64,000 bases of DNA, taken from NCBI RefSeq assembly GCF_003347495.1, contig NZ_QCXY01000004.1, forward strand, positions 124,001 to 188,000. The letters are read 5' to 3'. Origin of the DNA: Pleomorphovibrio marinus (lineage in GTDB: Bacteria; Bacteroidota; Bacteroidia; Cytophagales; Cyclobacteriaceae). A program made the translations under genes and the position numbers. The notes under the pieces were generated by a model. It had not been told where the DNA came from. It did not search any database and saw nothing but the letters and a program-made list of their open reading frames with translations. Shown here piece after piece: positions 57,250-64,000 of the stretch. Positions within the stretch are counted from its first letter, which is position 1. Every line of letters begins with the position of its first letter.

Positions 57250-58627
57250 TATGAAATTCCCATTTGTTTTTTAGCGATTGCAAAAATATAGGGATCATTC
57301 TATCGAAATCGGCAAGCACTAAACCGTCGTGTTTCATCCAAACTTCATCTGTCCCCCATTTGAGTATGTCGCGAATAGCTGTCTCTTCTTCCCTATTAAG
57401 GGTATCTGTAAGGAAATTACACATTGACTGCACCAACAGGGAGCTATATCCCTCAGCATCCTGCCTGTGTTTTCGAAATTCAGCTAAGGTATTCAATACC
57501 AAATTTGAATCTGCGGCTATAATGCTTGAACAAACAATATCACCTGCCAGGTTAATTTTCTTTCTCCGGTTCTCAAAAACATTGATGAGAAGATTCAGCT
57601 CATACGGATTATTCCAGTCTAATTGCCCCCTGAAAAACTTTTCACTGTATCCTTTGGGGTTACCGGTAAAAATGATGGGTTTTCCCGGACCATATTTTCT
57701 TATATAATACAAAGCAACCTCCAGACTTTCTACCGGCCACTCCAAATCCCTGACAAGTAAAAAATCACATTCCCTACCCTCGCTCTGGATAAGGGCGTTC
57801 AAAAGTAGGTAAGAAGCCTCCCTGACATTTTGTGCCGATACAAATTTGGAATGACTATGTACACTCACCCATGCCTCTTCCAGGGCCCTGCGACGAAGTA
57901 GCTGATCCATCAGGCTGTTTTCCAATATATGTGTGAACCTTGCCATTACATATTTCACCCTTCCAAGCTTATGAAATGTGCTAAACAAGTGCTCACACAC
58001 CTTTTTGGTACCAGCATAAATCTCTTCCGTATAGTACCTGCTGGCCTTGCCCGTTGAGGAAAAAACACAGTTTTTTACCGAACTGGTGGATTCGCAGGCC
58101 ATTATGACATTATAACTCCCTAGAATATTTGTACTTACTGTTAATGTAACTTCCCTCTCAGCTAGTCCAGGATTTCTTTGGGCAGCAGTATGAAAAACAT
58201 AATCTGGCCGGTGCCTTTTAAATAAGAATTCCACCTCTTTTAAATTCCTTATATCAGCTTTTTCATATACTAGCTGAAAACCGACTGAACCTGTAGGGGG
58301 GCTTTGAGGGAGACTATTATCCAATATGACCACTTTGGCAGGTCTAAATTTGTGCAGATCCCGAATCAATTGGGAACCTACACATCCGCATCCTCCGGTA
58401 ATAAGTACCGTAGAACCATTAATTCTTGCGGCAAGGTCATTTTCTTGAAGACTAAGTTCTCTGAGTTTGGTAGAGGCAAATGGATACTCCAGTGACCTTC
58501 CTTGGGATTGATAAGCATTGGATAGTTGCTCGGTTAATCCGATAAGTTTTAGCCTTGCCTTTTTTTCATTAAACCTGGCTTCTTTAGAGGCATGCCATAT
58601 TTGATCAAATAATTCTTTGATTTCCAT
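57215..58627 (-). CDS. NAD-dependent epimerase/dehydratase, CapD-like SDR
   Basis: A 470-residue extended SDR. An N-terminal helical extension (1-70) precedes the nucleotide-binding motif TGGCGCVGSQ (77-86). Further motifs are DIRNLKEVEFLFKRHRPDYV, FHTAAQRNPGLAE and the catalytic SSTGKAS with YAGTK (Tyr204, Lys208). These resemble polysaccharide-biosynthesis CapD/FlaA1 proteins that act on UDP-sugars, but no other capsule gene is here. The C-terminal 200 residues are unusual. Its overlap with the JAMM gene suggests a link between a nucleotide-sugar-like substrate and UbL-mediated sulfur transfer; this is inference. Confidence 0.8.
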   Translation of the reverse strand: MEIKELFDQIWHASKEARFNEKKARLKLIGLTEQLSNAYQSQGRSLEYPFASTKLRELSLQENDLAARINGSTVLITGGCGCVGSQLIRDLHKFRPAKVVILDNSLPQSPPTGSVGFQLVYEKADIRNLKEVEFLFKRHRPDYVFHTAAQRNPGLAEREVTLTVSTNILGSYNVIMACESTSSVKNCVFSSTGKASRYYTEEIYAGTKKVCEHLFSTFHKLGRVKYVMARFTHILENSLMDQLLRRRALEEAWVSVHSHSKFVSAQNVREASYLLLNALIQSEGRECDFLLVRDLEWPVESLEVALYYIRKYGPGKPIIFTGNPKGYSEKFFRGQLDWNNPYELNLLINVFENRRKKINLAGDIVCSSIIAADSNLVLNTLAEFRKHRQDAEGYSSLLVQSMCNFLTDTLNREEETAIRDILKWGTDEVWMKHDGLVLADFDRMIPIFLQSLKNKWEFHNGLKWNANVIQ

Positions 58628-58942
58628 ACAAACTATTTTGAAAAAGATACGAGGTCAGTTCGTTTTTGGATCTTCCAAAAGCATTTTTTTTCCTATTTAT
58701 GCGTTTACATCCTTTTCGGAAGCGTGTTCGAAAAATCTTCAGGTAAGATTATTCCCATAGGTTGTTTAAAAAATGGATTTAATAGGGGAGTAATAATAGC
58801 CGACAGTAATTAATTTGTCACATAAAAAGTTTTGGCTCTAGATATTGCAAAGCAGATTCCTGCCCTCTTTTAATTTAGTAAACTATAGTATGAAATCTAG
58901 ACTGACTTGGAAAAGGAACAATTACAATTAACTGTTGAATCC

Positions 58943-59222
58943 ATGAATCTAGCATTTCTGGATTCCGATGTCGAGAAGCCTTCAGCAAAATGGTTAAAAG
59001 ATTAAAGAAACTCCCGCCGGATTTCAAAGGAAGGAAGCCATTCGTTATCCACCATTTTTCCGAAATCGGGAAAAATCATCAGATTTATGGCATCGAAAGT
59101 GCCAAGGCTCCAATCGGTAGAAATCGCTCACACTTCGTGATGTTAAGCTCAAATCATTAGATGGGGAGACCATCAAGGTTGTAAAAACCTGGATAGTCTC
59201 AATCATAGAGGTTGGTTATTGA
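58943..59222 (+). pseudogene. Decayed coding sequence of unknown origin
   Basis: Three short frames follow each other with the look of one broken gene: MNLAFLDSDVEKPSAKWLKD (58943-59005), MVKRLKKLPPDFKGRKPFVI onward (58990-59160), and a shifted tail with LRDVKLKSLDGETIKVVKTW ending IVSIIEVGY at 59222. Stops and shifts break the frame, and the end overlaps the 3' end of the kinase gene on the other strand. The source family is not recognised. The rest of the gap 58628-58942 shows nothing. Confidence 0.4.
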
Positions 59223-60243
59223 AAGATACGAAAAAGGTACTGCCGGCATGGAGAACACTCTCAGCCCAAATGCTGCCATTCATGGACTCGATCTGACATT
59301 TTGTGATATACAGGCCAAATCCCTTTGCGTCAGGATGAGTATGAAATACCTTTCTGATTTTGAACAGGTCCTTTCCGTGTTTGGTTAAATCCATGCCCAA
59401 TCCATTATCTGCAACAGAAAGCACAATATTATTTCCTTCTCTTTTGCTTTGAACTCTTATATTGGGTCTTCGTAAGGGTGATTGATATTTCAAGGAATTG
59501 CTGATCAAGTTATGCATGATGCTCCGGACATATTTTGGAGGGAAAAAGAGAACAGGAGATGCTACAAAATCGCCTTCAATCAGCGCTTTGGAACGATTTA
59601 ATTGCCCTCGTAAAGCAGCACATGTCTTCATAAAGTATTCCTTCAGGTCTATGGGTTTTGAGCTTATCTCCAAATCGTATTTCACTTGAAGTGATTCCAT
59701 CAATTCATCCAATATCTCATTAAGGATTGCGGTGGATACTTTCAGGAGTTCCTTCAGAGTGGCCATTTCTGATTTCTCCTCGGTCTCTGAAATTTCATCC
59801 ACCAACATGAATATATTATTGAGAGGGCCCCTTAGGTTATGTGAAACGATTTTGAAAAAATCTTCCAGTTGAACTTTCTGAACCGTAAGCTTTTTGTTTA
59901 ATTGAATAAGTTCTGCTGTACTTTTTTCCTTTTCTTCATTTCGAAAAGTAAGCTCCATATGTGCAATGGCCAATTCATCAGCCCTTTTTTCCTTCTCTTC
60001 GTTTTGAAATTCCAATTCCAGGTTGGCAATAAGTAATTCATCTGCCCTATTTTTCTTCTCTTTTTTTTGAAAGGCCAGTTCCAAGTTGGCTATGATCAAT
60101 TCATCTGCCCTTTTTTCTTTTTCTTTACTTTGATAGTCCAATTCGAGGTTGGCTATAACCAGTTCGTCTGCCCGCTTTTCCTTTTCTTGGCAAAGGAATT
60201 CGATTTTTTTATTCGCCGCTGCCAATTCATTTATATAATCCAT
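59203..60243 (-). CDS. Soluble histidine kinase with 21-residue coiled-coil repeats
   Basis: A 346-residue cytoplasmic kinase with no membrane segment or classic sensor domain. The first 120 residues are a coiled coil of tandem 21-residue units (RADEL-x-IANLEL-x-x-Q-x-KEKEK). HisKA has His in IVSHNLRGPLNN, and the ATPase domain has LISNSLKYQS, DNGLGMDL and GFGLYITK. Such units are common ahead of PAS kinases in Bacteroidota. The coiled coil may act as a signal rod or docking part for an unknown partner; no response regulator gene is adjacent. Confidence 0.9.
   Translation of the reverse strand: MDYINELAAANKKIEFLCQEKEKRADELVIANLELDYQSKEKEKRADELIIANLELAFQKKEKKNRADELLIANLELEFQNEEKEKRADELAIAHMELTFRNEEKEKSTAELIQLNKKLTVQKVQLEDFFKIVSHNLRGPLNNIFMLVDEISETEEKSEMATLKELLKVSTAILNEILDELMESLQVKYDLEISSKPIDLKEYFMKTCAALRGQLNRSKALIEGDFVASPVLFFPPKYVRSIMHNLISNSLKYQSPLRRPNIRVQSKREGNNIVLSVADNGLGMDLTKHGKDLFKIRKVFHTHPDAKGFGLYITKCQIESMNGSIWAESVLHAGSTFFVSFNNQPL
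59922..60174 (-). repeat. Tandem 63-bp repeats within the kinase gene
   Basis: Four clear units of 63 bp encode RADEL...KEKEK variants; a more degenerate unit lies on each side. The period keeps the frame, so unit gain or loss would change coiled-coil length by 21 residues. Confidence 0.8.
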
Positions 60244-60770
60244 CTCTTTTTCACTTTGATTTGTATTTTAGCAATACAGTATAAAAATCGTAAATTGTCC
60301 GGCAAAAGAGCTACAACTCCTTTAAAATATTAACTTATTTTTTAGTAGAATAATTATTTAAATTTACACATATTTTAATACAAAAATCTGTTTTTTCAAT
60401 TTTTTATAAAATATTCATTGATGCTTTAGTTTTTTATTTATCAAGGTGCCCCCAGGGCCAACTCTTCCAAATCCAAATTTTACAACAAACTCATATTTTA
60501 CAATTGATATATCATTTGAAATTTTGCTTACCGAATATTATTAATAAGCAAATTACCTTGCTTTTTCTCCATTTTGGCTTTAGCACTAGACTATTTGTTT
60601 TTACTGGTGGAATGGGCCAAAGCCACATTCCTATTGCCGGCACTTGGGGAAAAAAAGATGCTCCAGGTTTCAAAAACCCGGAGCGTCTAAAACCTGAATT
60701 GACTTTTCTGGTGATTCTTCAACTTTACATTTAAAAAATAAGAAATGTCCTCACAAGAGCAAGCCCCCAA
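60244..60770. other. Gene-free AT-rich stretch with one terminator
   Basis: 527 bp between two minus-strand genes. The kinase promoter must lie here, but I see no clear consensus. The only firm structure is the terminator at 60650-60687. A 76-codon plus-strand frame at 60504-60734 crosses that terminator and looks non-coding. Confidence 0.6.
60650..60687 (-). terminator. Terminator of the amidohydrolase gene
   Basis: On the minus strand GACGCTCCGGGTTT and AAACCTGGAGCATC form a 14-bp stem (one mismatch, one G-U) with a 3-base loop, followed by seven T residues, about 84 bp beyond the stop. Confidence 0.82.
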
Positions 60771-62132
60771 CTAGACCAACACTTTTTCCGCTATCGCTGC
60801 TTTTTCCATCAAGTACTCGGCAGAGGCTATTGCCTTTTGTTGTAGCGCATGTACATCGGCATGTAGCAGGCGGCCTTCACGCTTCACTGCTTTTCCTGCT
60901 ACAAACACCGCATCCACATTGGCTGGGTTTGCCAGCAGTACCACAGCGGCAACCGGGTCGAGAACGGGTGCCATGTTTATCGCTGTGCAGTCTATCATAA
61001 TAACATCGGCCTGTTTTCCCGGACTCAGAGAGCCTGTGACATGTTCCAGCCCTAAAGCGGTAGCGCCATCAACAGTAGCAAATTGTAATACATCCTTTGC
61101 TTTTAATTGCACCTGTGGCATCTCGGACTGTTTGAGCATTTGCTCATTTTGTAAGGCTCTTTCTGTTTGCAGCGCTATTTTCATTTGGGAGAACAAATCG
61201 CCTGCGGTCCCTGTCACAATGTCGACTCCTAGGCTGGGCCTGATGCCATTTTTCAAGGCACGCCCGGTTGCAGGCATCCCCAACCCCATTTGCATCTCCA
61301 CCTCAGGCGTGATTGAAAGTGAACAGCCATGAGCTGCCAGCAATTGAAAGTCTTCATCCGTAAGGGTGTTGCCATGGGCGACATTTATGTCTGGACCCAG
61401 CAGCCCTTTTTTATGGAGCTCCGCAACAGCATTATACTTGGGGCCAAACCCGCCACAACCGGCATGCATAGAAATGCGGATCCCTAACTCCCGTGCAAGC
61501 TGAATGTCATGCTCACTTACTGCCAAACTTGAATATTCAGGCCCTCGAATGGCCAAGGCCATACTCAGCAACTGCCCCTCTGCAGAAAAGTATTCTTCCC
61601 TGACCCTGTGTGCGTCCTGGGGATGTGTAAGCTTGCTTTCATAAAACCATTCCCAAACAGAAGTTCCCGGAGTGCCATAGCCAAACACAGCACGCATGTT
61701 AGATGCCTGAAGTGCCATAATGGCCTGATCGGTGTGGGCTGCCGAGTTTTGAATATGCGACCAGTCAAACAGGGTAGTGATACCTGCATTGAGGGCCTCT
61801 AAGGAGCCCAATAAGGTGCCCACATACACATCTTCCGGCCTGTAGCTGGCAGCAAGAGGGCCGAGAATTTGCTGCAGGTACTGCATCAGTGACCAGTCGG
61901 CGGCGGTAGCACGTAACGCCGTTTCCCACAAGTGACGGTGTGTGTCAATCAATCCAGGCATCACAATTTTACCTTTGGCATCAATTACCTCGCAGTCACC
62001 CACCTCAAGTTTGGGAGCTACGGCTGCAATTTGGTTTCCTTCCAGCAAAACATCTCCTTGCTGTAAAGTACCGATGGAAGCATCCATGCTAAGCACGCAG
62101 CCTCCTTTTAATAAAATCTTGTCTTTTGTCAT
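60771..62132 (-). CDS. Amidohydrolase, cytosine-deaminase/chlorohydrolase-like (TrzN/SsnA type)
   Basis: A 453-residue metal-dependent hydrolase. The N-terminal beta domain (ILLKGGCVLSMD) leads to the HxH motif in GLIDTHRHLWE. Further ligands are His in SMHAGCGG, His in VAHGNTLTDED and Asp in LGVDIVTGT. Relatives deaminate or dechlorinate N-heterocycles or nucleosides; the real substrate is not clear. ATG at 62132 is preferred over the earlier 62159 start, as MTKDKILL is the natural N-terminus. The base composition looks more GC-rich than its neighbours, which may mean later acquisition. It has its own terminator. Confidence 0.87.
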   Translation of the reverse strand: MTKDKILLKGGCVLSMDASIGTLQQGDVLLEGNQIAAVAPKLEVGDCEVIDAKGKIVMPGLIDTHRHLWETALRATAADWSLMQYLQQILGPLAASYRPEDVYVGTLLGSLEALNAGITTLFDWSHIQNSAAHTDQAIMALQASNMRAVFGYGTPGTSVWEWFYESKLTHPQDAHRVREEYFSAEGQLLSMALAIRGPEYSSLAVSEHDIQLARELGIRISMHAGCGGFGPKYNAVAELHKKGLLGPDINVAHGNTLTDEDFQLLAAHGCSLSITPEVEMQMGLGMPATGRALKNGIRPSLGVDIVTGTAGDLFSQMKIALQTERALQNEQMLKQSEMPQVQLKAKDVLQFATVDGATALGLEHVTGSLSPGKQADVIMIDCTAINMAPVLDPVAAVVLLANPANVDAVFVAGKAVKREGRLLHADVHALQQKAIASAEYLMEKAAIAEKVLV

Positions 62133-62303
62133 GGTTTTTGTAGATTTTTTATTCCACAAAGAAAGCGGTGTTCTTCTTTATCCTACTTGATCCAAATCAA
62201 AAAGGAACCACGCTGTAGAAAGACAACTAAATGGGTACAAAAAAATAAAGCACAGGTAGTTTTCCCCGTGCTTAGTAAACGATCAATTGGCTTAAACAGT
62301 GGA

Positions 62304-62738
62304 CTAAAACTCCGCGTACTTTTCCGCTATCCATCGCTCTGCCTGAGATCTGGTTTCGCATAAAATGGTTGGCACTTTAAGGTTATGTTTCTGAGAAAGC
62401 GCCAAGGAAGACATTTTAGAAAACAGGTCCGGAGAAAGAATACTGATATTGTAACGCAATCCAAACTGATGGTTCATTGGAAGAAAATCATTGTTTATCC
62501 AGTCTACCAGACCAGCCCACGCGCTTTCCAGTTCTTTGGTATCATGCACGTGAAATTTACAACCTTTACGTTTTCCTTCCTGCTGCTGCCAAGCAAGCAT
62601 CTTAAGAGAAGCAAATTTCACTTCTTCTTCAGTAATATAGCCAATCCATTTCATCAGGAGGTAGTTCTTGTTTGGCTCATAACTGATGATGGCATAAATC
62701 TGATGATCAGCATTCTTTATTTTATCTATGATTATCAA
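62304..62738 (-). CDS. Hypothetical protein, possibly STAS-like fold
   Basis: A 144-residue cytoplasmic protein, not recognised with certainty. The pattern NYLLMKWIGYITEEEVKFA, then a helix, then GCKFHVHDTKELESAW and a C-terminal AERWIAEKYAEF resembles SpoIIAA/STAS-type alpha-beta proteins often found in Bacteroidota. No catalytic residues are evident. It lies between the amidohydrolase and the Crp/Fnr regulator, all on the minus strand with gaps of about 110-170 bp. Confidence 0.7.
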   Translation of the reverse strand: MIIIDKIKNADHQIYAIISYEPNKNYLLMKWIGYITEEEVKFASLKMLAWQQQEGKRKGCKFHVHDTKELESAWAGLVDWINNDFLPMNHQFGLRYNISILSPDLFSKMSSLALSQKHNLKVPTILCETRSQAERWIAEKYAEF

Positions 62739-62848
62739 GGGAATGATGGTTTGATAGCAACTGAATAAAAATAAGCATTCTTTGATTCACTTGAATCAAC
62801 CAACAGCTAAAGATTTATAGAGACTATTCACAACCATTAAACAGTTGA

Positions 62849-63412
62849 TTACTTAAATTTTTTGCGGTAGCGGCTTAAGGTCTCAGGGGTAATACGTAAG
62901 TAGCTGGCTATGTGCTGCAAAGGTACCCGCTTAAATACCTTGGGATGTTCCTCTATTAGGTTCAGATAGCGCACCGTTGCAGGATCTTTCAGCAAGGAGG
63001 CTTCCCTACGTTCGATACGGATAAACTGGTCCTGTGCAATAATACGTCCCAGTTTCTGCCAGGCAGGATAGTGTTCGTAGAGGAAGATGACGTCCTGATA
63101 GCCCATTTCTAAAATATGCGTTTCTTCCAAGGTAGCTACATTAAGCGCAGAAGGAAGTTGTGTGAAAAAACTTCCAAAGGAACCAATAACGGAGTTTTCG
63201 AATAAAAAATCCTTTGAGACCTCCTTGCCATCAATGGTATAGTAAAGCCTGGCGCTTCCCTTTTCTATCAAGCCAATGGAAGTACAGACAGCCCCCTCTC
63301 TTAAAAACAGCTCATTTTTTGCCAATATCCGAGGTTTCAAGATGTTCTCCAGCGCTGCCTTCTCCTCTGGCGTAGGACGTATCAGGTTTTCTATATTATC
63401 CAGTACCCTCAT
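62849..63412 (-). CDS. Crp/Fnr family transcription regulator
   Basis: A 187-residue regulator. The N-terminal part (about 15-120) is a cyclic-nucleotide-binding-like beta roll (LFLREGAVCTSIGLIEKGSA, ENSVIGSFGSFF). A short HTH follows with LQHIASYLRITPETLSRYRKK at the very C-terminus. No Fe-S cysteine cluster of the Fnr type is present, so a small ligand is more likely. It may control the genes downstream or the divergent BNR lipoprotein gene 152 bp away. Confidence 0.9.
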   Translation of the reverse strand: MRVLDNIENLIRPTPEEKAALENILKPRILAKNELFLREGAVCTSIGLIEKGSARLYYTIDGKEVSKDFLFENSVIGSFGSFFTQLPSALNVATLEETHILEMGYQDVIFLYEHYPAWQKLGRIIAQDQFIRIERREASLLKDPATVRYLNLIEEHPKVFKRVPLQHIASYLRITPETLSRYRKKFK

Positions 63413-63564
63413 TTTGTTTCGTTTTAATGCTTTAGTGAAAATAGCCTAATAGGAAAAAAGTTAGCTAAATGACAAAAGATATAGATTTTTTTATTTTGTG
63501 TCACATTTTACCCCATTCTTTCGTCTCAGGTCTGTAATCCTAATTTCAAAAAAAGATAAAAATC

Positions 63565-64000
63565 ATGAAATACCATAAAATTTCCTCCGCCTATAGATTA
63601 ATCGGCGCATGTCTGTTCGGTATTACACTACTTTCCTGCGAATCGGATGATCAAGTTCCCGAACTTAATAATTTTGAAATAAAGTCCTTGGGTCTGTCGG
63701 GTGTCCGGGTAAATGAATTGAGGTTAATGGGAAATGACCTCTACGCCATCACTCAAGACGGTATCTACAAATCGAATATCACATCATCAGGAACCATGGA
63801 ATTAGTGGGGCTTAAGGGTAAAAATATCCTTACCGCAGCTTTACTGTCAGACACCGAATTTCTGGCCTCATTCAGGGACATAAACGATATGGACATAGCA
63901 CCCCTACTCTACCACAGCACCGACGGAGGCGCAACTTGGAAGGAGCTGGAAAACGATTTTGGCGGGGAGGTTGAAGAACCCCTATTCCACTTTGAATGGA
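63565..64000 (+). CDS. BNR/sortilin-type lipoprotein (N-terminal part, cut by window end)
   Basis: The open frame runs from ATG at 63565 to the window edge (145 codons) without a stop. The N-terminus MKYHKISSAYRLIGACLFG leads to the lipobox TLLSC, so it is an exported lipoprotein. An Asp-box motif STDGGATWKEL and propeller-like strands (LMGNDLYAITQDGIYKSN) mark a BNR/sialidase-fold beta-propeller. The full length, and whether it is an enzyme or a binding protein, cannot be seen. Confidence 0.82.
   Translation, partial: MKYHKISSAYRLIGACLFGITLLSCESDDQVPELNNFEIKSLGLSGVRVNELRLMGNDLYAITQDGIYKSNITSSGTMELVGLKGKNILTAALLSDTEFLASFRDINDMDIAPLLYHSTDGGATWKELENDFGGEVEEPLFHFEW

Noticed and set aside
60504-60734. 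76-codon plus-strand frame
   Set aside because: No recognisable family, it crosses a strong minus-strand terminator and has no ribosome site; most likely non-coding.

Overview
The window looks like chromosomal DNA from a marine or soil Bacteroidota, most likely Cyclobacteriaceae-like (Cyclobacterium/Algoriphagus/Echinicola type). The supporting signs are TAnnTTTG-type -7 promoter boxes, A-rich leaders with little Shine-Dalgarno signal, a giant secreted protein with a type IX secretion C-terminal domain, a two-component sensor with a Reg_prop propeller, DUF1592/DUF1552 and DUF6807 proteins, and a BNR lipoprotein. No complete mobile element, phage or CRISPR array is visible.

Layout. 1-11.5 kb is a nitrate/nitrite-to-ammonium block. 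On the minus strand lie a nitrate transporter and an assimilatory-type nitrate reductase fused to a NirB-like FAD module (cut by the window edge). Divergent on the plus strand are nrfH, nrfA, an outer-membrane barrel and a CcsB-CcsA fusion that would attach the hemes. 11.6-15.3 kb holds a VOC protein, a mutarotase/lactonase pair of the L-fucose/L-rhamnose type, a KAS III-like synthase and a peroxiredoxin. Two identical tRNA-Glu genes follow, then a 2704-residue secreted multi-malectin/kelch/PKD protein (15.9-24.0 kb). 24.3-32.7 kb carries an MFS drug exporter, an ABC-F protein with a degenerate second ATP site, an SSS symporter, RlmI, an M3 peptidase and a small membrane protein.

33.0-46.9 kb is a long minus-strand run: two sensor kinases, an FtsX-type ABC transporter with a His-rich permease, a secreted Cys-pair protein, two paralogous aldo-keto reductases, a sulfatase, glutamate dehydrogenase and an alditol-oxidase-like flavoprotein. 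47.0-55.3 kb (plus) has sucD, an SDR, and a probable surface/redox operon of DUF1592, DUF1552, DUF2231-cytochrome and DUF6807 proteins. 55.4-58.6 kb (minus) is a compact three-gene cluster: a CapD-like SDR, a JAMM metalloprotease, and a ubiquitin-like/E1/rhodanese triple fusion. The end holds a decayed gene, a soluble histidine kinase with 21-residue repeats, an amidohydrolase, a small unknown protein, a Crp/Fnr regulator and the start of a BNR lipoprotein.

Two things stand out. (1) A family of modular palindromic repeats lies between genes (4.9, 8.0, 14.5, 29.8, 34.4, 38.7 and 41.5 kb). In five cases its right end abuts the start codon of the next gene exactly, and full copies begin with an ATGAAATCGAG head, as if the element inserts at, and duplicates, ATGAAA start codons. 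(2) The UbL-E1-rhodanese fusion has an internal Gly-Gly at the UbL/E1 border and sits 4 bp from a JAMM protease gene, suggesting a self-contained ubiquitin-like sulfur-transfer or conjugation system. Neither the repeat mechanism nor the UbL pathway can be proven from sequence alone.
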